From assembly GCA_964373575.1 (NCBI GenBank), contig CAYJVB010000009.1, positions 1-28,038 on the forward strand: 28,038 bases of DNA, written 5' to 3'. Shown here piece after piece: positions 1-7,017 of this stretch (positions within the stretch are counted from its first letter, which is position 1; each line of letters opens with the position of its first letter). The notes beneath the pieces are model-generated. The model ran no database searches. It saw only the letters and a program-made list of their open reading frames with translations, and had not been told where the DNA came from. The stretch is from CAYJVB01 sp964373575. GTDB lineage: Archaea > Aenigmatarchaeota > Aenigmatarchaeia > CG10238-14. The position numbers and the translations under genes are program-made.

Positions 1-2840
1 GTGTTGTTGATTATATTATCTCTGATTATAGTGTTGTTGGATTCTGGGGAGGTTGTACAGGATGTTGTTGAATTGTAATAGCCGATTATAATTCCGTTAG
101 ATCCATTTAATGTGTTTGATGTGATGTTGGTGTTTGTCGACGAACATATGTATATATTTATCCGTAGGTTGTTATTCAGTTTGTTATTCCGCATGAAAAT
201 CTTGTCAGTGTTAGCTTGAATGTTTATTCCATATTGTGAGTTGTAATCAGCAGTATTATTTAGGAATTTCGTTTCATCGGAACCACTTGTAGATTGGAAG
301 CCGCTAAATAAGTTGAAATTAGCTGTGTTATTGATGAATGTGATATTGTCGACGGCTATGACTCTGAATCCATATTGATTATTGCTGTTTGCTGTATTGT
401 TTACAAATGTGTTATTGTAGGACAATGATTGAGCGGAAAAACCGTCTGCTTGATTGTTACTAGCAATTGTATTAGATATTGTATTATTGACTGAACCCGC
501 CTGTAAAATCATGGCTGTCTGCGTGTAACTTATATTCAAATTGTCAATTTTCGAATTATTTGTTGATGCAAAAAGGATGTGATCGGTTGGTGAAGAGTCT
601 TTAACAGTTATATTATTGCAGCCAACAAATCCCATGTAGCTGTAACTGCTGCCGTTTGTGAATACTGTGTTGCTTGGGCAGGGTCGATTGTCCCCGTCAT
701 AATAAAGAATGGGTAACGCGTTAATGGTATTGTTTTCAGATATATTACTCTTGAAATTGAGTAATGTTGAACCGTAGTCAATATGAAAACCTTGCTGTTT
801 AGATATTGAGTTGTGAACTGCTGTTATAGTGTTATCTATCATCAAAGTAGCAATCGAAGATAACGAATAAATTCCGAACCGTACATTATCCTTGACCGTA
901 TTGTTCGAGAGTTTGTTATTGCTAACGGTATTTAGAAGAAAACCATCTCGACCGTTCAATGAAGCTGTGTTGTTGGCAAAGAGATTAAAATTGGCTGATA
1001 ACGATAAACTGAATCCATCTTGAGTGCCGTTGACAACAGTGTTGTTAATTAGAGTGTTGTTATTAGAGGTTTCAAGACGAAAACCATCTGAGTTTCTGAT
1101 TGCCGTGTTGTTGATCAGTGTGTTATTATTACTTAATCTCAAGAAGAAACCGTAAAAATTGTTTGAAGAATTGGTATTTTTTACTGTGCTAAAATTGGAT
1201 AAACTCAAATTTACTCCGGCATTATTGGTATTGGCTCTGACGGTAATATTGACACTGTCTATTGTAATATTGTTCGCTCTGAATAACAGTAGACCTTGAA
1301 TAGATGTTCCTGTACTGTTATACTTCACGTTAATATTGGAAATGTTGACATTGGATGATGTTATGTTTATTATTGTCCCTTGAGGAACGGTTGTTGTATT
1401 CTGATAAATAGTCGGGAAAACTGTGGCATTGCTTGTTAGCGTTATGCTCTTGTTCAAAACCACAGATTCGTTGTATTCCCTACTGTCTATTATCCTTACC
1501 TCATCCCCGTCTTCTGCAAGATTTATACCATCTTGGATAGTTGTAGCATCGCAGCCCGAAGAGCAGACTGTTACAAGATATTTTCGCTGAAATACAGCCA
1601 CATTGAAGTAATCAACCATAAGTTTGATTGGACTAGATTCGCCTTCAGTTATAATTCTAACTTTGACATATCCACTTGCGTTTATGTAATTGGCGGCATC
1701 GGATGTTTTGGTTATATTTTGTACGATTTCGGTTGTTGATGGTGTTCCACTGGTTCCTGATTCCCAGCTCGATGACGCATCATTGTAAATTTCATAAAAC
1801 CATGAATTTCCATTGGATACATTGAAGGCAAAAGTTAGGCTGACATTAATACCACTTATGGATGCCTCTGACTCAGTTATTTGTTGAGATGTTAGATTAA
1901 CATCTGTCACGTAAATGATATTAGGATTACCTGCCAGTTTTACATCATCTACAACGCATCTTTCCCCTGCTCCTGCATTATGAGTGCAGAAGAAGCTTAC
2001 TATAAAATTGCCATTATTTGAAGCGTTTGAAGGCAAAGAGAATGAGCTTTGCGTGCATGCAAGGTTGGCCTGTTGTGTAAACAGCAGCTGCCATATTGTT
2101 CCATTATACCAGGAAACATTAAGGTTTTCCCCAGCATCTAAAGCATTCACATGGGCTGTGAAGTTCAAAATTATGTTTTGGTAACCAGAGGTGTTTACTA
2201 AGGTACTAGTGGTATTTAGTCTGCTGCCACCAGTTAATGTGTCACTGAAACTTGTCCCGTTACAGGCATTTGTAGCGCTAGCGGCCCAGTCGCCATCGTT
2301 AGTATTAGTGAAATTACTATCAATTGTATTTGCAAAATGGTGGAAAAACGTCTTTAATTTTCCCAAGCTCTGAATAGAAGAGACGTTCCAGAATGAATTG
2401 TCATTAGAATCTAACTGAGTTGTTTCTGCAGATTCCTGCGTGCCGTTAATCACAAAAGCTTCAGTGGCTCCATTATAGAAATTTGGGGGGAGAATCATTG
2501 CTGAAGTTCTGTTCAGAAGAAACAGAAAAGCGGCGAACAAAGCGATGAAAATAATTAAATTCAATGCTATCAAACTACCCTTTGAAAAACCACTAGTTCC
2601 AACTTTCATTCTTACTGAAGCTAGGAACAAAAGGTTCAGAGAACCACTAATAAACAAGGCGAATAATAGGGTTGTTTGGTTTGTGGATTTCAAGAATTTA
2701 GACATTTCATGAACGATTGATATTTCATTGAAATTGAGGAGAGGAATGCTTATCAATGAAAGCGTGGAGAATGTGGCGATCATAGCCAATGGTAATAAAA
2801 TTTCAAATTTACCCCTTAAATTCATTTTGATAATTCTCAT
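1..2840 (-). CDS. Giant membrane-anchored right-handed beta-helix surface protein (3' end outside window)
   Basis: One frame stays open from the ATG at 2840 to the window edge, about 946 codons, so the C-terminus is missing. Three hydrophobic segments lie at about residues 13-35, 57-75 and 89-109. An Asn/Ser/Thr-rich lectin- or CBM-like stretch follows to about residue 425. Then comes the typical opening of a NosD/CASH-type parallel beta-helix (TIQDGINLAEDGDEV) and repeated turns of about 20-25 residues built on NNT and N-x-x-GF units. The protein is very rich in N-x-S/T sequons, which suits an N-glycosylated archaeal adhesin or S-layer-associated protein. Its ATG overlaps the stop of the upstream wHTH ORF as ATGA, so translation is probably coupled. 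A second ATG at 2825 (MNLRGK) is an alternative start. The fold call is good; the ligand and exact role are unknown. Confidence 0.85.
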   Translation of the reverse strand, partial: MRIIKMNLRGKFEILLPLAMIATFSTLSLISIPLLNFNEISIVHEMSKFLKSTNQTTLLFALFISGSLNLLFLASVRMKVGTSGFSKGSLIALNLIIFIALFAAFLFLLNRTSAMILPPNFYNGATEAFVINGTQESAETTQLDSNDNSFWNVSSIQSLGKLKTFFHHFANTIDSNFTNTNDGDWAASATNACNGTSFSDTLTGGSRLNTTSTLVNTSGYQNIILNFTAHVNALDAGENLNVSWYNGTIWQLLFTQQANLACTQSSFSLPSNASNNGNFIVSFFCTHNAGAGERCVVDDVKLAGNPNIIYVTDVNLTSQQITESEASISGINVSLTFAFNVSNGNSWFYEIYNDASSSWESGTSGTPSTTEIVQNITKTSDAANYINASGYVKVRIITEGESSPIKLMVDYFNVAVFQRKYLVTVCSSGCDATTIQDGINLAEDGDEVRIIDSREYNESVVLNKSITLTSNATVFPTIYQNTTTVPQGTIINITSSNVNISNINVKYNSTGTSIQGLLLFRANNITIDSVNITVRANTNNAGVNLSLSNFSTVKNTNSSNNFYGFFLRLSNNNTLINNTAIRNSDGFRLETSNNNTLINNTVVNGTQDGFSLSLSANFNLFANNTASLNGRDGFLLNTVSNNKLSNNTVKDNVRFGIYSLSSIATLMIDNTITAVHNSISKQQGFHIDYGSTLLNFKSNISENNTINALPILYYDGDNRPCPSNTVFTNGSSYSYMGFVGCNNITVKDSSPTDHILFASTNNSKIDNLNISYTQTAMILQAGSVNNTISNTIASNNQADGFSAQSLSYNNTFVNNTANSNNQYGFRVIAVDNITFINNTANFNLFSGFQSTSGSDETKFLNNTADYNSQYGINIQANTDKIFMRNNKLNNNLRINIYICSSTNTNITSNTLNGSNGIIIGYYNSTTSCTTSPESNNTIIRDNIINN

Positions 2841-4297
2841 GACATTCCACTCAAAAAATGTTCCTCTTTCTCTCGAAGGTTTCCCATTGCATTTTTATTG
2901 ATATAATTCAGCTTTGCAGGGCCAATCTTTCTTTGACTTATTATCCCAGCTCCGACTAATTCATACACATATCTAGTGACGGTGTGGCGATGGACGTTCA
3001 AAGCTTTGGCTATATCAACAGTGGTAAGACCTTCAGGATATTTCATTAACAAGTCAATTATTTTGTCTTTGACAGATCTTAAATCATAAGAAGTATCAAA
3101 ATCTTTAAATACACCTGAAGCTGATGTTGGATAAATGATGCTTTGGCCAAGTACAAGTCTTTCAAAGACATTCCCTGGGATAGACCTGAGAAAATTGACT
3201 GGATTGAGCTTTCTGATTTGACAAAAAAAGAAGCTGATAAGATTGCTATGGAGAAGTTTAGAAAAAGGAAGGAACTTTACAAATCTCTCTCCGCCTAATT
3301 TAGATTCAGGTATATATGCTATATATGCTATAGTTTGACTACCAACACCGGATTTTTTCTTCCATTCGAGGTTATTATCTTGCACCCGTAAATTTTTTGT
3401 ATTTAAACCTGAATAATCGGCACGTTTATTAATCTTCGAAACATTAGTTAATTGGGGAGAGTTATGAATATACCCAAAAAATACAAAGTTTTGAAGGAAG
3501 CTGATAGAATTGCTGAGTGGACCAAGGAAGAGATGTTTGAGAGTGCAATGAAGAAACTTAAAGAGAGGAAGAAGCTTTACAGTGGTATTTCTATGAGAAG
3601 TGGCGTTAAGGCCAGTTAACTCACTATTTTTTTTCAACTTATTATGTGGTATTTCCCCAGGGAACAGTATTTTAGGTATAAACAGATTATGTTTTCTAAG
3701 AAATCCCTCTATTTTTTCAACATTTCCTTTTAGGTGACTCCAATTGAATGTAACAAAATAGTCTATCCTTTCTATGGAACATGCGAGTACTAAAGCCAAA
3801 TCCTCTTTCTTGCTTGAAGTTTTCTTCGTAAATTCTTCCAAGAATTTATTTGCATCTCTTCCGGTGATATTTTCCGCTTTAGCTAGAATGTCAGTTAAAT
3901 CTAGTTGTTTATCTTGTACCTTTCTAAACCTATCCGAGACGGCTTTGCTTTTCTTTTCATTTTTCCACTTTGCGATTAATGTAAACTGTTCGTTTAGAGT
4001 ATAAACTTCAAACTCATTATTATCTACTCGTTTCAAGAATTTTTTAGCTTCAGATTGACGATTATCAGCATAACCAAGTTCTGCAACATACACAACATCT
4101 ATGTCAACCAACACCTTCTTTTTATTACTGAAAGATCTGTTAATCATGAAAGTTCCCATAACAGTAGAAACTCCTAAAGCAAAAATTCCCTTGAACGGCT
4201 TAATATTAACCGAAATAGTCAAAATTATAGCCAAAGATAAAATAAACACTAATGAAATCAATGAATTTCTGCTGAGCATTATTTTATCTTTTGACAT
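2837..4297 (-). CDS. Membrane-anchored PIN-like domain ORF ending in a winged helix (composite, central part doubtful)
   Basis: I start at the ATG at 4297 because GGGAGA lies just upstream. An ATG at 4342 would add 15 residues. Residues 11-30 and 36-52 are hydrophobic. Residues about 58-200 resemble a PIN RNase: Asp in VLVDIDVV, Glu in YTLNEQF, Asp in KKEDLALVLA, then DYFVTFNWSHL and the closing IPKILFPGEI. Residues about 407-465 are a winged helix almost identical to the one ending the upstream gene. The roughly 200 residues between look like an antisense shadow, rich in F, L, S and H, and two K/E-rich frames lie opposite them. The single ORF may therefore be a PIN gene joined by chance or rearrangement to a duplicated wHTH tail. 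However, the wHTH part has no good start of its own, and its stop is coupled by ATGA to the beta-helix gene. Confidence 0.55.
   Translation of the reverse strand: MSKDKIMLSRNSLISLVFILSLAIILTISVNIKPFKGIFALGVSTVMGTFMINRSFSNKKKVLVDIDVVYVAELGYADNRQSEAKKFLKRVDNNEFEVYTLNEQFTLIAKWKNEKKSKAVSDRFRKVQDKQLDLTDILAKAENITGRDANKFLEEFTKKTSSKKEDLALVLACSIERIDYFVTFNWSHLKGNVEKIEGFLRKHNLFIPKILFPGEIPHNKLKKNSELTGLNATSHRNTTVKLLPLFKFLHCTLKHLFLGPLSNSISFLQNFVFFGYIHNSPQLTNVSKINKRADYSGLNTKNLRVQDNNLEWKKKSGVGSQTIAYIAYIPESKLGGERFVKFLPFSKLLHSNLISFFFCQIRKLNPVNFLRSIPGNVFERLVLGQSIIYPTSASGVFKDFDTSYDLRSVKDKIIDLLMKYPEGLTTVDIAKALNVHRHTVTRYVYELVGAGIISQRKIGPAKLNYINKNAMGNLREKEEHFLSGMS
2922..3080. repeat. Copy A of a 159-bp near-identical direct repeat (winged-helix coding)
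   Basis: This segment matches 4360-4518 at 158 of 159 positions by direct reading. The one difference is T at 3043 versus C at 4481, which changes Lys to Glu in the encoded minus-strand helix. Similarity continues more weakly for about 20 bp to the left and stops sharply at the right edge after GATCTT. The pattern fits recent duplication or gene conversion of the wHTH coding sequence. Confidence 0.95.
3125..3298 (+). pseudogene. Remnant of a small K/E-rich gene, antisense to the PIN/wHTH ORF
   Basis: The plus strand is open from just after a TGA at 3122 to a TAA at 3296 and encodes a charged peptide (KSFKDIPWDRPEKIDWIEL, then TKKEADKIAMEKFRKRKELY). There is no ATG or GTG; only a TTG at 3143 could start it, so it looks 5'-truncated. 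Its C-terminal part is homologous to the small gene at 3464-3619, with shared pattern TKxExxxxAMxKxxxRKxLY. The composition resembles small antitoxin-like archaeal proteins, but I cannot place it in a family. It may be a relic whose 5' end was replaced when the wHTH repeat arrived. Confidence 0.4.
3464..3619 (+). CDS. Small basic 51-aa antitoxin-like protein, antisense inside the PIN/wHTH ORF
   Basis: The ATG at 3464 sits behind an SD-like GGGGAGA at 3454-3460 and a TATA-like TTTATTAAT near 3425. The 51-residue product is K/E-rich and predicted helical (KEEMFESAMKKLKERKKLY). A T8 tract at 3627-3634, right after the stop, could terminate transcription. It shares a clear pattern with the fragment at 3125-3298. 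On the opposite strand this DNA reads as a low-complexity F/L/S linker, so I favour the plus strand as the true coding strand. Its 3' end faces the PIN-like domain, which is not the usual antitoxin-toxin operon order, so an antitoxin role is only a guess. Confidence 0.5.
   Translation: MNIPKKYKVLKEADRIAEWTKEEMFESAMKKLKERKKLYSGISMRSGVKAS
3627..3634 (+). terminator. T8 tract, possible archaeal U-run terminator
   Basis: Eight consecutive T residues start 7 nt after the stop of the small plus-strand gene. Archaeal intrinsic termination often uses such U-runs without a strong hairpin. On the minus strand the same bases are Lys codons of the PIN/wHTH ORF. Confidence 0.4.
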
Positions 4298-4928
4298 GTA
4301 CCAGTCTCCCTTCAGTAATGCCCTGAGCTTCTTTCTTGACATAATTTAGCTTAGCAGGACCAATCTTTCTTTGACTTATTATCCCAGCTCCGACTAATTC
4401 ATACACATATCTAGTGACGGTGTGGCGATGGACGTTCAAAGCTTTGGCTATATCAACAGTGGTAAGACCTTCAGGATATTCCATTAACAAGTCAATTATT
4501 TTGTCTTTGACAGATCTTTCAGTATGTAATTCTTCTTTGGGTTTTGACAATAAGGTGTACGGACTAACCTGGTTTTCTTTCAGCTTTTCAAGCAAAGAAA
4601 CAATATTTGAATGATTTTTTTTGGGTTTCAGTATTATCCTTATCGGATCAGAATTTTCCACCAAACCTATTCCACAGCTTTTCAAGAGATCCATTTCCTT
4701 TTGAAATAAGTCTTCTCCGGGTTGGATAATTATGTAGACTTTAATTGCCTCTGTTAGATAGCGAAGGCAATGTTCAATAACTGTCAAAATTTTAGTAGAA
4801 TCTTTTTTTGTCTCAAATACCACAGCTTCGTTGTCATTAAATGCTACAAAATTGGGAGTTCTTCCGTTTATTTTAACGTTTCGCGCAAGTTTATAGCCTG
4901 TTTTATGCAACCAGAGGATTAGATTCAT
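4284..4928 (-). CDS. PD-(D/E)XK nuclease-like domain fused to a winged helix
   Basis: This is a 214-residue protein. Residues about 20-105 read like a restriction-endonuclease fold: GRTPNFVAF, then VVFETKK (an E-x-K-like element), a helix with Tyr/Leu, VYIIIQP, and CGIGLVE followed by a strand. The usual first Asp is Asn here, so catalysis is uncertain. Residues about 138-196 form a winged helix (DIAKALNVHRHTVTRYVYEL) that is one residue different over 59 from the copy ending the next ORF. The start overlaps the upstream stop as ATGA and has GGGGTG upstream, so the three genes are co-translated. It could be an enzyme, or a DNA-binding regulator that has kept a dead nuclease fold. Confidence 0.65.
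   Translation of the reverse strand: MNLILWLHKTGYKLARNVKINGRTPNFVAFNDNEAVVFETKKDSTKILTVIEHCLRYLTEAIKVYIIIQPGEDLFQKEMDLLKSCGIGLVENSDPIRIILKPKKNHSNIVSLLEKLKENQVSPYTLLSKPKEELHTERSVKDKIIDLLMEYPEGLTTVDIAKALNVHRHTVTRYVYELVGAGIISQRKIGPAKLNYVKKEAQGITEGRLVHVKR
4360..4518. repeat. Copy B of the 159-bp near-identical direct repeat (winged-helix coding)
   Basis: This is the partner of 2922-3080, with one mismatch at 4481. It encodes residues about 138-190 of the nuclease-like/wHTH protein. The two copies are in the same orientation, 1279 bp apart, and flank the PIN-like region and the small plus-strand frames. Confidence 0.95.
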
Positions 4929-5134
4929 GAAGACACCCCTTTATTCAGATAGCAAAGCTTCAATGTCTTGAAATCCCTGATTCTTATTACTCCAGCACCT
5001 TTCATCTCGTAGATGTATTTCGTTGCTGTTTGCCTGTGCACGCCTAGTTCTCTAACTATATCTGCAAAAGTCAAGCCTTGGGGGTTTTTCAGAAGCACAT
5101 CTAGTATCCTGTCCCTAATGTGGTTTTCTTTCAT
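4925..5134 (-). CDS. Small winged-helix transcriptional regulator
   Basis: The 69-residue protein is almost entirely one winged helix: a first helix (IRDRILDVLLKNPQGL), then ADIVRELGVHRQTATKYIYEM as helix-turn-helix, and a short wing. It is a diverged relative of the two nearly identical wHTH domains encoded downstream, so the operon holds three related DNA-binding domains. It is the first gene of the minus-strand operon and overlaps the next by ATGA. A perfect palindrome lies between its TATA-like element and its probable transcription start, so autoregulation is plausible. Confidence 0.75.
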   Translation of the reverse strand: MKENHIRDRILDVLLKNPQGLTFADIVRELGVHRQTATKYIYEMKGAGVIRIRDFKTLKLCYLNKGVSS

Positions 5135-5173
5135 CTTTATCGCTACCGTCTAATTTAGCCAACAACGTGAGTG

Positions 5174-5185
5174 TACACATGTGTA
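5174..5185. promoter_or_regulatory. Perfect 12-bp palindrome, candidate operator of the wHTH operon
   Basis: TACACATGTGTA is its own reverse complement. It lies immediately downstream of the TATA-like element of the minus-strand operon and about 40 nt upstream of the first start codon, where a repressor would block initiation. No binding data are available; this is inferred from position and symmetry. Confidence 0.45.
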
Positions 5186-5193
5186 TAATATAG
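5184..5193 (-). promoter_or_regulatory. TATA-like element of the minus-strand regulator operon
   Basis: On the minus strand this reads CTATATTATA, overlapping the palindrome by two bases. A start about 25 nt downstream (near 5163) would leave a leader of about 30 nt before the ATG at 5134. Confidence 0.4.
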
Positions 5194-5381
5194 AAAAATT
5201 ATCTCTGTCGATGTTCTTAAAAGAGGGTTATAATTTAATCCCAACATTCAGGGTTTTTAAGAGTTAGAAACGCTCCTTTTAGGAAAATAAATCATTATGC
5301 AGTTTATTTAGGTAAATAGTGTTCTTTATCTAATTCTTATAGAAAATACAAACCGTTTTTGTCTTCTTTCAATACGTTTTT

Positions 5382-5397
5382 GTCGATGTGTTTCGAC
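5382..5397. promoter_or_regulatory. Inverted repeat GTCGA-N6-TCGAC
   Basis: The arms GTCGA (5382-5386) and TCGAC (5393-5397) flank six bases. It resembles the second inverted repeat at 5434-5452, and a half-site TGTCGAT lies near 5206. Together they suggest a regulator binding several sites upstream of the gene at 5484. Confidence 0.35.
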
Positions 5398-5433
5398 TTG
5401 AAAGAGTTGAAAACTTTTTCTACAAAATAGTAA

Positions 5434-5452
5434 ATGTCGGGAATTTCGACAT
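5434..5452. promoter_or_regulatory. Inverted repeat ATGTCG-N7-CGACAT just upstream of a TATA box
   Basis: The arms ATGTCG (5434-5439) and CGACAT (5447-5452) flank seven bases and abut the TATA-like element at 5454-5463. The core is shared with the repeat at 5382-5397, with centres about 53 bp apart, close to five helical turns. This is a candidate operator or activator site. Confidence 0.4.
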
Positions 5453-5453
5453 A

Positions 5454-5463
5454 TTTTTAAATA
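5454..5463 (+). promoter_or_regulatory. TATA-like element of the coiled-coil/wHTH gene
   Basis: TTTTTAAATA lies about 26 nt upstream of the GTG at 5484. That spacing places the transcription start at or next to the start codon and supports a leaderless mRNA beginning at this GTG. Confidence 0.45.
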
Positions 5464-5483
5464 CTGAAATTAAAATTATTGTT

Positions 5484-6071
5484 GTGCAGAGTTTATCTAA
5501 TATCAATTACAATTATGCAAGACAAAATGATCCTATAGGGGAAACTCCATTTCAAATTCTGAAAGAATTGAGAAATCACATCAGACTGTTGACTGATAGA
5601 ATAGTTCAACTTGAAAGTAGGTTTGATCAACCATATGAAAATGATTATTCAGATGGCTATGTAAATTTTATGAAAGAAATTGAAATAATAAAGGATAAGC
5701 TAACAGCTTTAGAGAACAAGTTTGAAGAAAGAGTTCCTCATAGGGTGGTTTCAGAAGATATGTTTAAAGAAGAGACTGAAGTTACTGAAGAATTAATTGA
5801 CAAGATAGTCTCACGAATAGCAGATGTATTGAAAAAACCATCGATTCTGTCGACAGACGATTCTTTAACTTTGGTTGAAAGCAAAAGAATTGAGAAAATA
5901 ATTCATCTTTTGGAAAGACACGAAAAACTTAATTCTAACGAATTATCAGAAATCTTAGGTTTATCCAGAACTCGATCCAACGAATACTTCAAGATTATGG
6001 AAAGAATGAACTTAATAGTGGCGAAGTTAGAAGGAAAGGAGAAGTATTATTTGCTCAAGGGTTTGGTTTAA
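5484..6071 (+). CDS. Coiled-coil protein with C-terminal winged helix, probable regulator
   Basis: I choose the GTG at 5484 (195 aa) because a TATA-like element lies 26 nt upstream. The frame is open back to 5388, but that part overlaps the promoter and its inverted repeats and has a different composition. Residues about 22-47 and 60-85 are heptad-like coiled coil (LLTDRIVQLESRF; IEIIKDKLTALENKF). An acidic linker follows, and the last 60 residues form a winged helix (SNELSEILGLSRTRSNEYF, then a wing). It is probably a dimeric DNA-binding regulator of itself or of nearby surface genes. The family is not recognised. Its 3' end overlaps by four bases the convergent 48-aa frame. Confidence 0.65.
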   Translation: MQSLSNINYNYARQNDPIGETPFQILKELRNHIRLLTDRIVQLESRFDQPYENDYSDGYVNFMKEIEIIKDKLTALENKFEERVPHRVVSEDMFKEETEVTEELIDKIVSRIADVLKKPSILSTDDSLTLVESKRIEKIIHLLERHEKLNSNELSEILGLSRTRSNEYFKIMERMNLIVAKLEGKEKYYLLKGLV

Positions 6072-6214
6072 AGTTTCTTCAACAAATCCAATATCTCTTT
6101 ATCCTTTTTTATATTAAGGCTTATCTCTTTATCTGCAGACTTTTTTAACACCTTAATTTCTTCTATTGTGTCATTTGGATATAATATGAACCTAGTATAG
6201 TATTTTTCTTTCAC
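6068..6214 (-). CDS. Small hypothetical 48-aa protein
   Basis: A GTG-started frame encodes a compact, Lys-rich peptide (KYYTRFILYPNDTIEEIKVL) with even, protein-like composition. The frame is bounded upstream by a TAG. It ends convergently inside the last four bases of the wHTH gene. No clear SD or TATA box was seen, and no family is recognised. The sequence looks coding rather than random, but support is limited to composition and position. Confidence 0.4.
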   Translation of the reverse strand: MKEKYYTRFILYPNDTIEEIKVLKKSADKEISLNIKKDKEILDLLKKL

Positions 6215-6372
6215 CCTGATTTTACCAATCTACTATTAATTCAATCCGATAACTGGCTTACCAATATGTCATTGTTTGCAATTTTTAAAGATATAATAAA
6301 CTAATGAATTGAAATTAGAATAATTCCATTTTTCTTCATGTGACCATAAAAGTATTAAAAAACTAGAATATA
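6215..6372. other. AT-rich intergenic region without a recognised element
   Basis: About 160 bp lie between the 48-aa frame and the end of the minor-pilin-like gene. Both neighbours are on the minus strand. I see only general AT-rich promoter-like sequence and no convincing RNA gene or repeat. Confidence 0.4.
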
Positions 6373-6957
6373 TTACTGTACTTTTGTTATTCCTAGAATA
6401 ATGCTAGATTCACCTAGTACTATTGTATCGTTTATGCTCCCATTATAATTATACCTAACATATTTCAATGTTGCATTTTCACCAGATCTATAACCGCCCT
6501 GTATTGATATAGGTATATTGGGTATATGCAACTCATCTGACACGACCGGTTTTTGCGTTGTTCTTACAAGAACTTTGGACCCTGATATAATTTCTCTTTT
6601 CGGTGTAACAGTAACATTATCGATTTGAAATGACTTTAATTGTGTCCATATGCCAGGGGACGATACTAATAAAATTTCGTAATTTTTTCCTGAAATTTTT
6701 TCAGGATATTTCAAATTTATATCTGCGATCACTAATGTCGAAGAATTAGCCGGGTTGAATTCTGTATTTTTCCCCATTTCATAAACTTTAGTTATCTGTG
6801 CTGTTGTCTCAATAGCTATTTGACGTAATCCGGCACTTATGTTTGCTTTCAGGACATTATCATAATATCTGTAAATCATTGTCGTGAAAAAAGCGAGCAT
6901 TGCAAAACCAAATAAAATAATAAAAGTATAGCCAATAAATTTAGAAACGCCTTTCAT
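6373..6957 (-). CDS. Type IV pilin-like (minor pilin/pseudopilin) membrane-anchored protein
   Basis: The 194-residue protein starts MKGVSKFIGYTFIILFGFAM, a short basic stretch followed by one hydrophobic helix (about residues 7-30), as in pilin-like proteins with a class III signal. The rest is an extracytoplasmic beta-rich domain with several N-x-S/T sites. The absence of the ISP motif seen in the two neighbouring pilins suggests a minor pilin or assembly factor rather than the main subunit. It is divergent from the pilin pair at 7018 and shares their short AT-rich promoter region. The exact family is not recognised. Confidence 0.55.
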   Translation of the reverse strand: MKGVSKFIGYTFIILFGFAMLAFFTTMIYRYYDNVLKANISAGLRQIAIETTAQITKVYEMGKNTEFNPANSSTLVIADINLKYPEKISGKNYEILLVSSPGIWTQLKSFQIDNVTVTPKREIISGSKVLVRTTQKPVVSDELHIPNIPISIQGGYRSGENATLKYVRYNYNGSINDTIVLGESSIILGITKVQ

Positions 6958-6989
6958 AGTAATTAATTTATCAATTGTAATATAATTTA

Positions 6990-6999
6990 TTATATAAAA
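6990..6999 (+). promoter_or_regulatory. TATA box for the pilin pair
   Basis: TATATAAAA-type sequence lies about 24 nt upstream of the ATG at 7018. This fits a leaderless or near-leaderless pilin transcript, and no SD is visible before that ATG. Confidence 0.5.
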
Positions 7000-7017
7000 C
7001 CAAATATATCTGATATC

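Noticed and set aside
1533..2373. Plus-strand open frames over the left 2.8 kb
   Set aside because: They lie opposite the continuous beta-helix frame and have shadow-like composition with no family features.
3081..3463. Treating the whole 2837-4342 stretch as one well-supported protein
   Set aside because: The central 200 residues look like antisense translation, and a small gene with its own signals lies opposite. I kept the ORF with reduced confidence and started it at 4297.
5388..5483. N-terminal extension of the coiled-coil/wHTH protein
   Set aside because: This stretch contains the inverted repeats and TATA box; the GTG at 5484 fits a leaderless start.
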